Shown: positions 8,423-14,827 of the stretch, piece by piece
Numbering within the stretch: the stretch's first letter is position 1
Layout of the letters: each line of letters opens with the position of its first letter
NCBI GenBank assembly: GCA_964591255.1
Contig: CAZQAA010000080.1
Span: 1 to 14,827, forward strand
Direction: 5' to 3'
DNA from: CAZQAA01 sp964591255
GTDB taxonomy: Bacteria; Desulfobacterota; DSM-4660; Desulfatiglandales; Desulfatiglandaceae
DNA: 14,827 nucleotides
Made by a program: the position numbers and the translations under genes
The notes under the pieces: generated by a model
Database searches by the model: none
What the model saw: the letters and a program-made list of their open reading frames with translations, nothing else
What the model was told of the DNA's origin: nothing

Positions 8423-8991
8423 GGCCTGTTTCCACTTCTATCAAAAATAATTGTATAATCAAGTAACAGATCCAACCGCCTAACCAGCGGTGCGGAGGCC
8501 ACCTCTATAGCGGGAAGATATGCCCTATCAATGGAAAATTTCACCTTCAACAAAAAATCAGGCATACCTCCATAGTATAAAAAAAATGAATCCACAAGCC
8601 GTGCACAGGCCTCCAGGACACACATCTCTCCTCCCTTTGCTACAGGCATATGGATACCAAAATCTCTTATCTGCAACCGTCTCAGGGTCTCACCTAACTC
8701 GCCAATCCGTTTTATAATCACTTTACGAGTGCATTTGTCTGCAGGACCAAGGCCCTTGATCAATATCTTGTGAGCCTTAACCATGTGATTAGAGGGAACA
8801 AGCATGGTTTCGCCTCCGGTCCCTGACCAAAAGCCCTTCCTCCACAGACGACTCAAATATCCAGCCATTTGCATGTCAAGGCCTGCTATTACCTCCATTC
8901 TTTCAACAGGACATTGAAAAACTAGAACTATCATGGTATTACACCATATCTCTTCAATGGGACGAGAGATAAACCGGAGATCCAGTTTCAT
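8419..8991 (-). CDS. Stand-alone M17 aminopeptidase N-terminal-like domain protein
   Basis: A 190-residue protein resembling only the N-terminal (macro-domain-like) region of M17 leucyl aminopeptidases. The matching stretch runs from about 20 to 116: IVLVF strand, GLDMQMAGYLSRL helix, GETMLVPS, ILIKGLGPADKCTRKV and RDFGIHMP. These follow the family order of strand, helix, G-E-x-x-x-[LV]-P, [LV]-x-G-L-G and a final x-x-P. The rest (about 117-190) does not match the metal-binding catalytic domain, and no dinuclear-metal ligands are seen, so peptidase activity is not expected. No signal peptide is present. The stop overlaps the leuS start (ATGA). No clear ribosome site precedes the chosen ATG, so the start is uncertain. 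A 141-base gap upstream separates it from nusB and could hold a promoter, though I see no convincing one. Function unknown. Confidence 0.72.
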   Translation of the reverse strand: MKLDLRFISRPIEEIWCNTMIVLVFQCPVERMEVIAGLDMQMAGYLSRLWRKGFWSGTGGETMLVPSNHMVKAHKILIKGLGPADKCTRKVIIKRIGELGETLRRLQIRDFGIHMPVAKGGEMCVLEACARLVDSFFLYYGGMPDFLLKVKFSIDRAYLPAIEVASAPLVRRLDLLLDYTIIFDRSGNRP

Positions 8992-9132
8992 TGTCTATGC
9001 AGGAGGTGAAAAAGAAATATAACTTGGCAAAAGATTAGGCGAATATGATCTGCAATGAAAAAAAGCACCCCTTACCAACATAATTAGCCGCCCTATATTG
9101 AACCCGTTAAAAAAAATACAAATTCAAAGTTT

Positions 9133-9588
9133 TTATTCATCATCCAATATACATTTACTGTCTCGTGCACTTTGTGCCGAATTATACATATGATAGATAT
9201 TGTCCAATACCCCGTTTATGAATTTAGCGGAATTTTTACCTCCAAACTTTTTTCCCATCTCCACTGCCTCATCAATGGAGACCTTGGGAGGTATATCTCC
9301 CATAAACAGAATTTCAAATGTAGTCAATCTCAATATTGACCTGTCAACACAGGACATTCGTTTTATCCGCCAATTTTTCGATGCCCGGGCGATAAATTTG
9401 TCCAGATATTTTATCTTTGGATATGTACCGAATACTAACTGTTTTGAAAAAGCTATAACCGATTCATATTCATCCGATATGAAGTTCTCGGTTATTAGTT
9501 CAAAGGCATCATGAAGATCATCAAGACCGAAATCCGAGGCAAAAAGGACCTGCATGGCCAATTCACGGGCTCTTCGTCTTTTACCCAT
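9133..9588 (-). CDS. nusB: Transcription antitermination factor NusB
   Basis: A 151-residue, all-helical RNA-binding protein that pairs with NusE (S10) at boxA sites to promote antitermination in rRNA operons. The start GKRRRARELAMQVLFASD is the classic N-terminus. The family core follows with RASKNWRIKRMSCVDRSILRLTTFEILF (about 68-95), PPKVSIDEAVEMGKKFGG (about 100-117) and a FINGVLDNI helix. Length and motifs are normal. It lies 35 bases after ribH, the usual ribH-nusB pairing in proteobacteria. The ATG has no strong ribosome site, so translation may depend on the upstream genes. Confidence 0.97.
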   Translation of the reverse strand: MGKRRRARELAMQVLFASDFGLDDLHDAFELITENFISDEYESVIAFSKQLVFGTYPKIKYLDKFIARASKNWRIKRMSCVDRSILRLTTFEILFMGDIPPKVSIDEAVEMGKKFGGKNSAKFINGVLDNIYHMYNSAQSARDSKCILDDE

Positions 9589-9623
9589 ATCGAAAATATG
9601 CAGGCTGTGAGAATATATCTATC

Positions 9624-10094
9624 TTAATGGTCTATCTCCTTAAAAAGATTAACCATCTCTATGGCTGCCATGGCTGCTTCGTATCCCTTGTTTCCCAACT
9701 TAGAGCCCGCCCTTTCAATAGCCTGTTCAAGTGTATCTGTTGTAAGCACCCCAAAGGTGACAGGGAGATTGGCTTCAAGCGCAACGTTCGCAAGCCCCTT
9801 GCTGACCTCTGCAGCCACATACTCAAAATGAGGAGTGCCCCCTCTGATAACGGCACCAATGCATATTACGGCATCATATTGACCGCTCTCAGCGACCCTT
9901 TTAGCTGCAAGGGGAATTTCAAAGGCACCAGGAACCTTTACTAACACCATACCTTCTTCATTGCCCCCATGCCTTTTTAGGGCATCCATGGCACCATCCA
10001 CCAGCCTTGATGAAATAAAATCATTAAACCTGCTTACAACAATGGCGAACCTGAAACCGGCAGCCAGCAGTTGACCTTCCAATATCCTGGGCAT
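9624..10094 (-). CDS. ribH: 6,7-dimethyl-8-ribityllumazine synthase
   Basis: A 156-residue enzyme condensing 5-amino-6-ribitylaminouracil with 3,4-dihydroxy-2-butanone 4-phosphate to form lumazine, the penultimate riboflavin step. The motifs are intact: VSRFND (20-25), KVPGAFEIP (53-61), GAVIRGGTPHFEYVAAE (80-96, with catalytic His89), FGVLTTDTLEQAIERAG (114-130) and GNKGYEAA (134-141). The protein forms pentamers or 60-subunit capsids in this family. A good ribosome site, GGGAGGG (10101-10107 on the complementary strand), lies 6 bases before the ATG, so ribH can be translated independently of the broken ribBA. The gap to the ribBA stop is 15 bases. Confidence 0.98.
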   Translation of the reverse strand: MPRILEGQLLAAGFRFAIVVSRFNDFISSRLVDGAMDALKRHGGNEEGMVLVKVPGAFEIPLAAKRVAESGQYDAVICIGAVIRGGTPHFEYVAAEVSKGLANVALEANLPVTFGVLTTDTLEQAIERAGSKLGNKGYEAAMAAIEMVNLFKEIDH

Positions 10095-10109
10095 AGCAAT
10101 CCCTCCCGT

Positions 10110-10520
10110 CTATTGATCAAGAATATCCATGAGATGACCAAGTTTTTGACATTTGGTCACCAGATACTTCCGGTTTTCTGGCCTGGGTTCAATTTCTATA
10201 GGTACTCTTCCTGTAACCTCGAGCCCATAACCTTCCAACCCAACTATCTTCTTTGGATTATTGGTTATAAGACGCATTTTTCTCACACCAAGAGCAGCCA
10301 ATATCTGGGCACCAACCCCATAATTTCTGAGATCAGCCTCAAAACCCAACCGTTCGTTCGCCTCAACTGTATCCAGGCCTTCATCCTGCAACGCATACGC
10401 CTTTAATTTGTTTGCAAGTCCGATTCCCCGACCCTCCTGCTGGAGATACAAAATAATTCCAAGACCTTCTTTTTGAACCATCTCCATCGCCTTTTTAAGC
10501 TGCTCCCCACAATCACATCA
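10110..10520 (-). pseudogene. ribA: GTP cyclohydrolase II half of ribBA, cut off by an in-frame TGA
   Basis: After the TGA at 10518-10520 the same frame continues for 135 residues with an otherwise intact GTP cyclohydrolase II: CDCGEQL, QQEGRGIGLANKLKAYALQD, DTVEANERLGF, LITNNPKK and GRVPIE. This half would make 2,5-diamino-6-ribosylamino-pyrimidinone phosphate from GTP, the first step towards riboflavin. The zinc cysteines are split by the stop: the first is at residue 257 before it, the other two at 268 and 270 just after, exactly the C-x10-C-x-C spacing of RibA. Internal ATGs at 10487 and 10481 would lose all three zinc ligands and have poor ribosome sites, so a restarted protein should be inactive. 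No other frame disruption or decay is visible, which favours a recent mutation, a base-call error or readthrough over an old pseudogene. Confidence 0.75.
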
Positions 10521-11318
10521 ATAGGAACCAAGCACATCCCCTGTAAGACACTGGGAATGAACACGTACCATAATCTCCTTTTCAGGATCTATTTCACCCT
10601 TTATAAGGGCCAGATGTTCATAATCATCTATATCGTTTACAAAGGCAATAGCCTTAAATTCTCCATACTCGGTCGGCAATACCGTTTCTGCGGCTTTATG
10701 TACGAAGGACTCGGTTCGCATTCTATACGCTATGATATCGGCCACTGTGGCTATCTTCAGGTCATGCTTCTCAGCAAACTTCTCCAGATCAGGCAATCGG
10801 GCCATAGTTCCATCTTCGTTCATAATTTCGCAAATAACAGCAGCAGGCTTCAAACCAGCAAGTCGGGCAAGGTCAACAGAGCCCTCTGTCTGGCCAGTCC
10901 TGAACAGGACTCCTCCCCTTCTCGCACGCAGTGGAAAAACATGGCCAGGTTGAACAAGGTCTTCCGGTTTTGCATTATCAGCCACAGCGGTAAGGATTGT
11001 ATGTGCACGATCCGCCGCGGAGATACCTGTTGTAACACCATGCCTCGCCTCAATAGAGACTGTAAATGCGGTCTTAAAAGGAGATCTATTGTCATAGACC
11101 ATTAAGGGAAGATTAAGCCGCTCCACAATTTCAGGACTAAGGGAAAGGCATATAAGGCCCCGGCCATACTTTGCCATGAAATTAATGGCATCTGACGTGA
11201 TCATCTCAGCTGCAATAGTCAAATCACCTTCATTTTCCCTCTGTTCATCGTCTACAAGGATAATCATCTTTCCTTGCTTTAGATCCTCAAGGACTTCTTC
11301 AATACTTGCAATAGGCAT
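10518..11318 (-). CDS. ribBA: RibBA, 3,4-dihydroxy-2-butanone 4-phosphate synthase half (ends at in-frame TGA)
   Basis: As read, a 266-residue product containing the complete DHBP synthase domain (about 1-200), which converts ribulose 5-phosphate to the four-carbon precursor used by RibH. The metal and substrate motif DDEQRENEGDL is at 23-33, GVTTGISAADRA at 94-105, and RARRGGVLFRTGQTEGSVDLA at about 131-151. It then enters the GTP cyclohydrolase II domain (EYGEFKAIAF, ALIKGE, RVHSQCLTGDVLGSY) and stops at TGA. Without that codon the protein would be 402 residues, the normal length of bifunctional RibBA. RibB activity could persist because its active site is whole. The ATG lies 2 bases after the ribE stop, in the ribD-ribE-ribBA-ribH operon order. 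Confidence 0.93.
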   Translation of the reverse strand: MPIASIEEVLEDLKQGKMIILVDDEQRENEGDLTIAAEMITSDAINFMAKYGRGLICLSLSPEIVERLNLPLMVYDNRSPFKTAFTVSIEARHGVTTGISAADRAHTILTAVADNAKPEDLVQPGHVFPLRARRGGVLFRTGQTEGSVDLARLAGLKPAAVICEIMNEDGTMARLPDLEKFAEKHDLKIATVADIIAYRMRTESFVHKAAETVLPTEYGEFKAIAFVNDIDDYEHLALIKGEIDPEKEIMVRVHSQCLTGDVLGSY

Positions 11319-11320
11319 TA

Positions 11321-11986
11321 TTAATCACCAAATCCATGCTTTCTAAGCATTTCCCGGTCAATTGTGGAAATATTACCTGCTTTCCCATCACGAAAACTAT
11401 CCGCTTTCAAAAGGCTTTCCACATACTTTCCTATCATGTCCGTTTCTATATTAACCAGGTTCCCCACTTGCTTTTTCAAAAGACCTGTCTCTTTCGCAGT
11501 CTGGGGAATAATATTTACATCAAAAAAAACCTCACTGCGTCTATTTACGGTCAAACTGATTCCGTCTACGGCTATGGATCCTTTCTCAATAATATAATGT
11601 GAAATACCTTCTTCAACTCCAATCCTTAAAATCCAAGACCTATCACTGGGCATCTTTTTGAGTATCTTGCCAATTCCATCCACATGACCTGAAACCAGAT
11701 GCCCCCCAAGACGGTCGGAAAGTCGCAAAGCCCTTTCAAGATTCACCTCATCATCCTGTTTTAGAAGACCGATAGTGGATCTGGAAACAGTCTCTGCAGA
11801 AACATCAACGCTAAAAGTCTGACCGGATATTTCAGTGACCGTCAAGCAGACACCATCAACACAAATGCTCTCCCCTATATTGCAATGAGAAAGATCAAAT
11901 GGCGGCACAATGATCAGGCTCATATCGTCCCCACCACGGCGAATACTCTTTACCTTTCCAACACCTTCAATCAAACCGGTAAACAT
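11321..11986 (-). CDS. ribE: Riboflavin synthase, alpha chain
   Basis: A 221-residue trimeric enzyme that dismutates two lumazine molecules into riboflavin and the pyrimidine substrate of RibH. It shows the expected duplicated lumazine-binding barrels. The first begins MFTGLIEGVG and holds ICVDGVCLTV (41-50). GGHLVSGHVDG (94-104) leads to the second barrel, with GSIAVDGISLTV near 135-147. A C-terminal helix with IGKYVESLL serves trimer formation; the tail after it is slightly longer than usual. The ATG follows the ribD stop with no spacer (TAAATG), and the ribBA start is 2 bases downstream, so translation is probably coupled throughout. Some annotations call this gene ribC. Confidence 0.97.
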   Translation of the reverse strand: MFTGLIEGVGKVKSIRRGGDDMSLIIVPPFDLSHCNIGESICVDGVCLTVTEISGQTFSVDVSAETVSRSTIGLLKQDDEVNLERALRLSDRLGGHLVSGHVDGIGKILKKMPSDRSWILRIGVEEGISHYIIEKGSIAVDGISLTVNRRSEVFFDVNIIPQTAKETGLLKKQVGNLVNIETDMIGKYVESLLKADSFRDGKAGNISTIDREMLRKHGFGD

Positions 11987-13090
11987 TTAATATTCGGGAT
12001 ATCCCTCTATAAGGATATCCTCTCCAAATCGTCTGACCCGAGTATCATTTAAAACAATGCACTGCTCAATATTCTTTGCTCCCGGACCCACGGCCATGGG
12101 AATGCCGTCATCTCCTCCCAAAATCTTGGGAGATTGAAACAGATAAAATTTATCAGCCAGTTTCTCCCTTAGTATGGAACCTATAACAGTAGCTCCTCCT
12201 TCTACAAGAATACTGGTAAGGGATTTCCGCGCCAATATATCCATTAGTGCATCCAAATCAATCCTGCCGCGCTTTGTAGGACATATAATTATGGAGACCC
12301 CTGTGTGATTGTCCTTAAAGGCCGAGAGTCGATCATCTGCAACTTTCCCATATCCAACAGCTATAAATGTCCTGGCTGGAGAATTATGGTTTACGACTTG
12401 CGCATCAATAGGTATCCTTAGATCCGTGTCCAAGATAACACGTACAGGGTCTTTCCCTCGTCCCCTCTTTAACCTGGTGGTAAGACGTGGATTGTCGGCG
12501 AGCACCGTATTAACACCCACCATCACCGCATCTACACTATCTCTCAAACGATGGACAAATTGTCTTGATTTTTCATTTGTAATCCACTTGGAATGACCTG
12601 TTGCAGTGGCCGTCCACCCGTCCATTGTTAAAGCCGATTTGATAATCACAAAAGGACGGCCAGACGTAACAAATTTCAAGAAAACTTCATTGAGCCTTTT
12701 GCATTCTTTTTCCAAAATTCCGGTAGTAACAGACACTCCATTTTCCCTTAAAAATTCACACCCTCCCCCTCTAACATTAGGATTGGGGTCCTTCATCCCC
12801 ACCACTACCCTTTTAAGCCCGCTTTTCAATATAGCCCAGGTACAGGGAGGGGTACTTCCATGATGATTACACGGCTCCAAGGTGACATACAACGTACTCC
12901 CCTGTGCGTGCCCGGTCAACATATTGAGCGCCTCCACCTCGGCATGTGGCAAACCGGCCTTACGATGATATCCCCTTGCTATGATCCGTCCATCCCTAAC
13001 AATCACCGCCCCTACAGCCGGATTAGGTGAGGTTCTTCCCAGGCCTTTCCTGGCCAGCCGCAGCGCCTCTTTCATAAACCTGGTGTCCAT
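11987..13090 (-). CDS. ribD: Bifunctional pyrimidine deaminase/reductase RibD
   Basis: A 367-residue enzyme for the second and third riboflavin steps. The N-terminal deaminase (about 1-145) carries the zinc motif HAE (49-51) with PCNHHGSTPPC (73-83; ligands Cys74 and Cys83). The C-terminal NADPH-dependent reductase (about 146-367) has KSALTMDGWTATATGHSKWIT (151-171), LRDSVDAVMVGVNTVLADNP (182-201), LVEGGATVIGS (295-305) and a late FGEDILIEG strand. Length is normal. It has no recognisable ribosome site; a 7-bp inverted repeat lies in the 21-base gap after nrdR. It is the first riboflavin gene of the operon, and no FMN riboswitch precedes it. Confidence 0.97.
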   Translation of the reverse strand: MDTRFMKEALRLARKGLGRTSPNPAVGAVIVRDGRIIARGYHRKAGLPHAEVEALNMLTGHAQGSTLYVTLEPCNHHGSTPPCTWAILKSGLKRVVVGMKDPNPNVRGGGCEFLRENGVSVTTGILEKECKRLNEVFLKFVTSGRPFVIIKSALTMDGWTATATGHSKWITNEKSRQFVHRLRDSVDAVMVGVNTVLADNPRLTTRLKRGRGKDPVRVILDTDLRIPIDAQVVNHNSPARTFIAVGYGKVADDRLSAFKDNHTGVSIIICPTKRGRIDLDALMDILARKSLTSILVEGGATVIGSILREKLADKFYLFQSPKILGGDDGIPMAVGPGAKNIEQCIVLNDTRVRRFGEDILIEGYPEY

Positions 13091-13096
13091 AATATG

Positions 13097-13116
13097 ACTG
13101 AATCAGATTATTCAGT
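13097..13116. repeat. Inverted repeat between nrdR and ribD
   Basis: ACTGAAT (13097-13103) and ATTCAGT (13110-13116) form a 7-bp stem with a 6-base loop. It overlaps the nrdR stop codon and ends just upstream of the ribD ATG, where no Shine-Dalgarno sequence is visible. It has no U-tract, so it is not a typical terminator. It could be a small intercistronic hairpin or chance. Confidence 0.45.
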
Positions 13117-13585
13117 TGTTTACTTCATTCCTCCTGGCCTTTAATATTCCTTCCAGCTCAGCCATAAATTCATTAATATCTTTAAATTGTCTATAGACAG
13201 AAGCAAAACGCACATAGGCGACCTCATCCCATTCCTTTAGCTTGTTTATAACCCTTTCTCCTATCTGTGAACTTTCGATTTCCTTTTTCCCAAGTTCCTG
13301 GAAATAGACCTCCAATGCGTCTACGAATTCCTCAATAACCGACACACTTATGGGCCTTTTTTGACAAGCCTTTCGTATGCCCGATACAATCTTTTCTCGA
13401 CTAAATGGCTCACGTCTCCCGTCCTTTTTCACCACCATAGGAAGAACATCTTCAAGTTTCTCATAAGTGGTAAACCGTCGACTGCATTCCAGACACTCTC
13501 TTCGTCTTCTTATCATCCTGCCATCCTTGCTCAACCGGGAATCGATCACCTTGTTGTTTATCTTTGTGCAGTACGGACATTTCAT
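13112..13585 (-). CDS. nrdR: Transcriptional repressor NrdR
   Basis: A 157-residue, nucleotide-sensing repressor of ribonucleotide reductase genes. The N-terminal zinc ribbon uses Cys3, Cys6, Cys31 and Cys34 (CPYC, CLEC), with the conserved DSRLSKDGRMIRRRRECL stretch and RRFTTYE (36-42). The ATP-cone covers about 49-139 (VVKKDGRREPFSREKI, then ASVYRQFKDI) and senses ATP/dATP. It is typical in length (about 150-170). Its ATG overlaps the dCMP deaminase stop by 4 bases, so the two are coupled. The usual 16-bp NrdR box was not seen in this window, consistent with the targets (nrd genes) lying elsewhere. Confidence 0.98.
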   Translation of the reverse strand: MKCPYCTKINNKVIDSRLSKDGRMIRRRRECLECSRRFTTYEKLEDVLPMVVKKDGRREPFSREKIVSGIRKACQKRPISVSVIEEFVDALEVYFQELGKKEIESSQIGERVINKLKEWDEVAYVRFASVYRQFKDINEFMAELEGILKARRNEVNN

Positions 13586-14028
13586 GGAGTAACCCTCACA
13601 AGCCTAACCCCGGCCTCTTTTAAAATTTCTCCTGCCAGGGAATCATCATAACCATCTTCATAAAAAATCTCTTCAATACCGGCATTTACTATCATTTTGG
13701 AGCATATCACACAGGGAGAATTGGTACAATAAAGGGTGGAACCGGCGATGGAAATCCCGTGATAAGCCGCCTGAATAATGGCGTTTTGTTCTGCATGGAG
13801 ACCCCGACAAAGCTCGTGCCTTTCACCTGACGGGACAGAAGAATCCTCCCTCAGACATCCAACAGCTTCACAATGCCTGAGGCCTGCAGGTGCACCATTA
13901 TATCCGGTGGCGAGGATTCTTTTCTCTTTTACCAATATTGCCCCTACATGACGTCTCAGGCATGTAGACCTTTTGGCTACCATCCTGGTGATGGTCATAA
14001 AATATTCCGGCCAGGATGGTCTTGCCAC
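13582..14028 (-). CDS. Deoxycytidylate (dCMP) deaminase
   Basis: A 148-residue zinc enzyme of the cytidine/deoxycytidylate deaminase family, converting dCMP to dUMP for thymidylate synthesis. The motif HAEQNAI (78-84) provides the zinc His and the catalytic Glu; PCVICSKMI (105-113) supplies the two zinc cysteines. The start RPSWPEYFMTI and the insert with GYNGAPAG (42-49) and HCEAVGC (52-58) are typical of dCMP deaminases (ComEB type), not tRNA adenosine deaminases. It starts at GTG, 3 bases after the glyA stop, with GGTGAGG inside glyA as ribosome site. Between GlyA (methylene-THF) and NrdR (dNTP control), a role in dTTP supply fits well. Allosteric regulation by dCTP/dTTP cannot be judged here. 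Confidence 0.93.
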   Translation of the reverse strand: MARPSWPEYFMTITRMVAKRSTCLRRHVGAILVKEKRILATGYNGAPAGLRHCEAVGCLREDSSVPSGERHELCRGLHAEQNAIIQAAYHGISIAGSTLYCTNSPCVICSKMIVNAGIEEIFYEDGYDDSLAGEILKEAGVRLVRVTP

Positions 14029-14031
14029 TGA

Positions 14032-14827
14032 TTATTCCTCACCGAGATACTGATAAACAGGAAAGCTGGAACACAACTCCATAATATCTCTCTTGACCTT
14101 TGCCAGGATCCTTTCTGAATCTGGATTGTTCACCACCTGATTTATCAGGCCTGCTATTATAACCATCTCGGACTCCTTCATACCCCGAGTGGTAAGGGCA
14201 GGGGTCCCGAACCTAAGTCCGCTGGTCACCTTAGGCCCCCTCTTATCAAAAGGGACACTATTCTTGTTAACTACGATTCCTGCCTTTCCCAGGGCTATTT
14301 CCGCATTTAACCCTGTTATCCCTTTTCGAGTCAAATCCATCAATATCAAGTGGTTGTCGGTGCCCCCTGAAACCAAGTCAAAGCCACACGACTTGAGTTC
14401 CTCGGCAAGTATCCGTGCATTTATGAGCGTCTGTCTCTGATACTCGCGAAACCCTGGCATCAACGCCTCTTTCAGGGCAACAGCCTTGGCAGCTATAATA
14501 TGCATAAGAGGCCCACCTTGAAGTCCCGGAAAAACGGCCTTATCCAGTTTTTGAGCATATTTTCTCTCTGAAAAAATAAGCCCTCCTCTTGGACCCCTCA
14601 GTGTCTTGTGGGTTGTAGTGGTAACAAAATCGGCCACGCCCACAGGAGATGGATGCAACCCTGCTGCAACCAGCCCTGCAATATGGGCCATATCCGCCAA
14701 AAGATATGCCCCATTCTCCACAGCAATCTCCCTAAACCGCTCGAAATCAATGGTCCTTGGATACGCGCTTGCGCCACATATAATCATCCTGGGCTTATAT
14801 TCTCTTGCCAGCGCAACAACCTGATCA
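14032..14827 (-). CDS. glyA: Serine hydroxymethyltransferase (5' end outside window)
   Basis: The C-terminal 264 residues or so of a protein normally about 415 long; the frame is open to the right edge. It interconverts serine and glycine using PLP and tetrahydrofolate. Visible motifs are IICGASAYPRTIDF, the PLP-aspartate region ADMAHIAGLVAAGLHPSP, and TTTTHKTLRGPRGG, whose Lys (codon 14605-14607) binds PLP. Then come FPGLQGGPLMHIIAAKA, SGGTDNHLILMDL and SGLRFGTPALTTRGM. All follow SHMT order without gaps. An internal ATG at 14787 is not the start, because conserved residues continue upstream of it (ALAREYKPR). It heads the visible operon, directly ahead of dCMP deaminase. Confidence 0.98.
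   Translation of the reverse strand, partial: DQVVALAREYKPRMIICGASAYPRTIDFERFREIAVENGAYLLADMAHIAGLVAAGLHPSPVGVADFVTTTTHKTLRGPRGGLIFSERKYAQKLDKAVFPGLQGGPLMHIIAAKAVALKEALMPGFREYQRQTLINARILAEELKSCGFDLVSGGTDNHLILMDLTRKGITGLNAEIALGKAGIVVNKNSVPFDKRGPKVTSGLRFGTPALTTRGMKESEMVIIAGLINQVVNNPDSERILAKVKRDIMELCSSFPVYQYLGEE

Noticed and set aside
9001..9009. Plus-strand AGGAGGTGA, a perfect Shine-Dalgarno sequence in the nusB/M17-N gap
   Set aside because: Only reading frames of about 4-12 codons follow on the plus strand, at wrong spacing, and the neighbouring genes run the other way; likely chance.
8992..9132. Promoter or small RNA in the 141-base gap between nusB and the M17-N-like gene
   Set aside because: The best pair (TTGTAT and TATAGG, 18 apart, minus strand) matches consensus poorly, and no stable hairpin with a U-tract was found.
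10476..10520. Selenocysteine insertion at the ribBA TGA (followed directly by Cys-Asp-Cys)
   Set aside because: The family has Arg here, not Cys, and no convincing SECIS hairpin with a GU-containing loop is visible in the 40 bases after the TGA; only a 4-bp stem around GCTT/AGGC can be drawn.
11987..13116. FMN riboswitch controlling the riboflavin genes
   Set aside because: The gaps in front of ribD, ribE, ribBA and ribH are 21 bases or less, too short for an RFN element, and the 141-base gap after nusB lies downstream of the rib genes and shows no such structure.
738..14034. Alternative genetic code with TGA read as an amino acid
   Set aside because: Several genes end at TGA exactly at the expected family length (first glycosyltransferase, lptE, leuS, nrdR, dCMP deaminase), and no other gene has an internal TGA.

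Overview
The window is one end of a conserved housekeeping block from a Gram-negative bacterium. The gene order glyA, dCMP deaminase, nrdR, ribD, ribE, ribBA, ribH, nusB, (M17-N-like gene), leuS, lptE, holA, with a divergent rpsT, is what I would expect from the former Deltaproteobacteria (Desulfobacterota). The outer-membrane genes (lptE, an MltD-type lipoprotein) support a diderm cell. The assignment rests on gene order and protein character only; no database was searched.

Layout. Positions 1-1964 (+) carry two glycosyltransferase genes that overlap by 4 bases; the first is cut by the left edge. Positions 2018-3829 (-) encode a LysM-containing lytic transglycosylase lipoprotein. A compact divergent promoter region (about 3830-3978) separates it from rpsT (+), which has a TTG start and a strong Shine-Dalgarno sequence. 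From 4274 to the right edge everything reads leftwards, with gaps of 0-35 bases or short overlaps, apart from one 141-base gap between nusB and the M17-N-like gene. In transcription order this is glyA (partial), dCMP deaminase, nrdR, ribD, ribE, ribBA, ribH, nusB, then the M17-N-like gene, leuS, lptE, holA.

How the genes fit together. GlyA supplies methylene-tetrahydrofolate, and dCMP deaminase supplies dUMP for thymidylate synthesis. NrdR represses ribonucleotide reductase genes, so the head of the operon is about dNTP supply. RibD, RibE, RibBA and RibH cover the committed steps of riboflavin synthesis. NusB, LeuS, HolA and S20 serve transcription, translation and replication. LptE and MltD serve envelope assembly and remodelling.

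The main anomaly is in ribBA. The reading frame is continuous from 11318 to 10110 except for one TGA at 10518-10520. It falls exactly where GTP cyclohydrolase II has an invariant Arg, directly before the second zinc cysteine. One C-to-T change (CGA to TGA) explains it, and it would abolish the RibA half if real. The second point of interest is a stand-alone protein resembling only the N-terminal domain of M17 leucyl aminopeptidases, translationally coupled to leuS. I found no CRISPR array, tRNA, rRNA, insertion sequence, FMN riboswitch or defence system. The rest looks like ordinary core genome.
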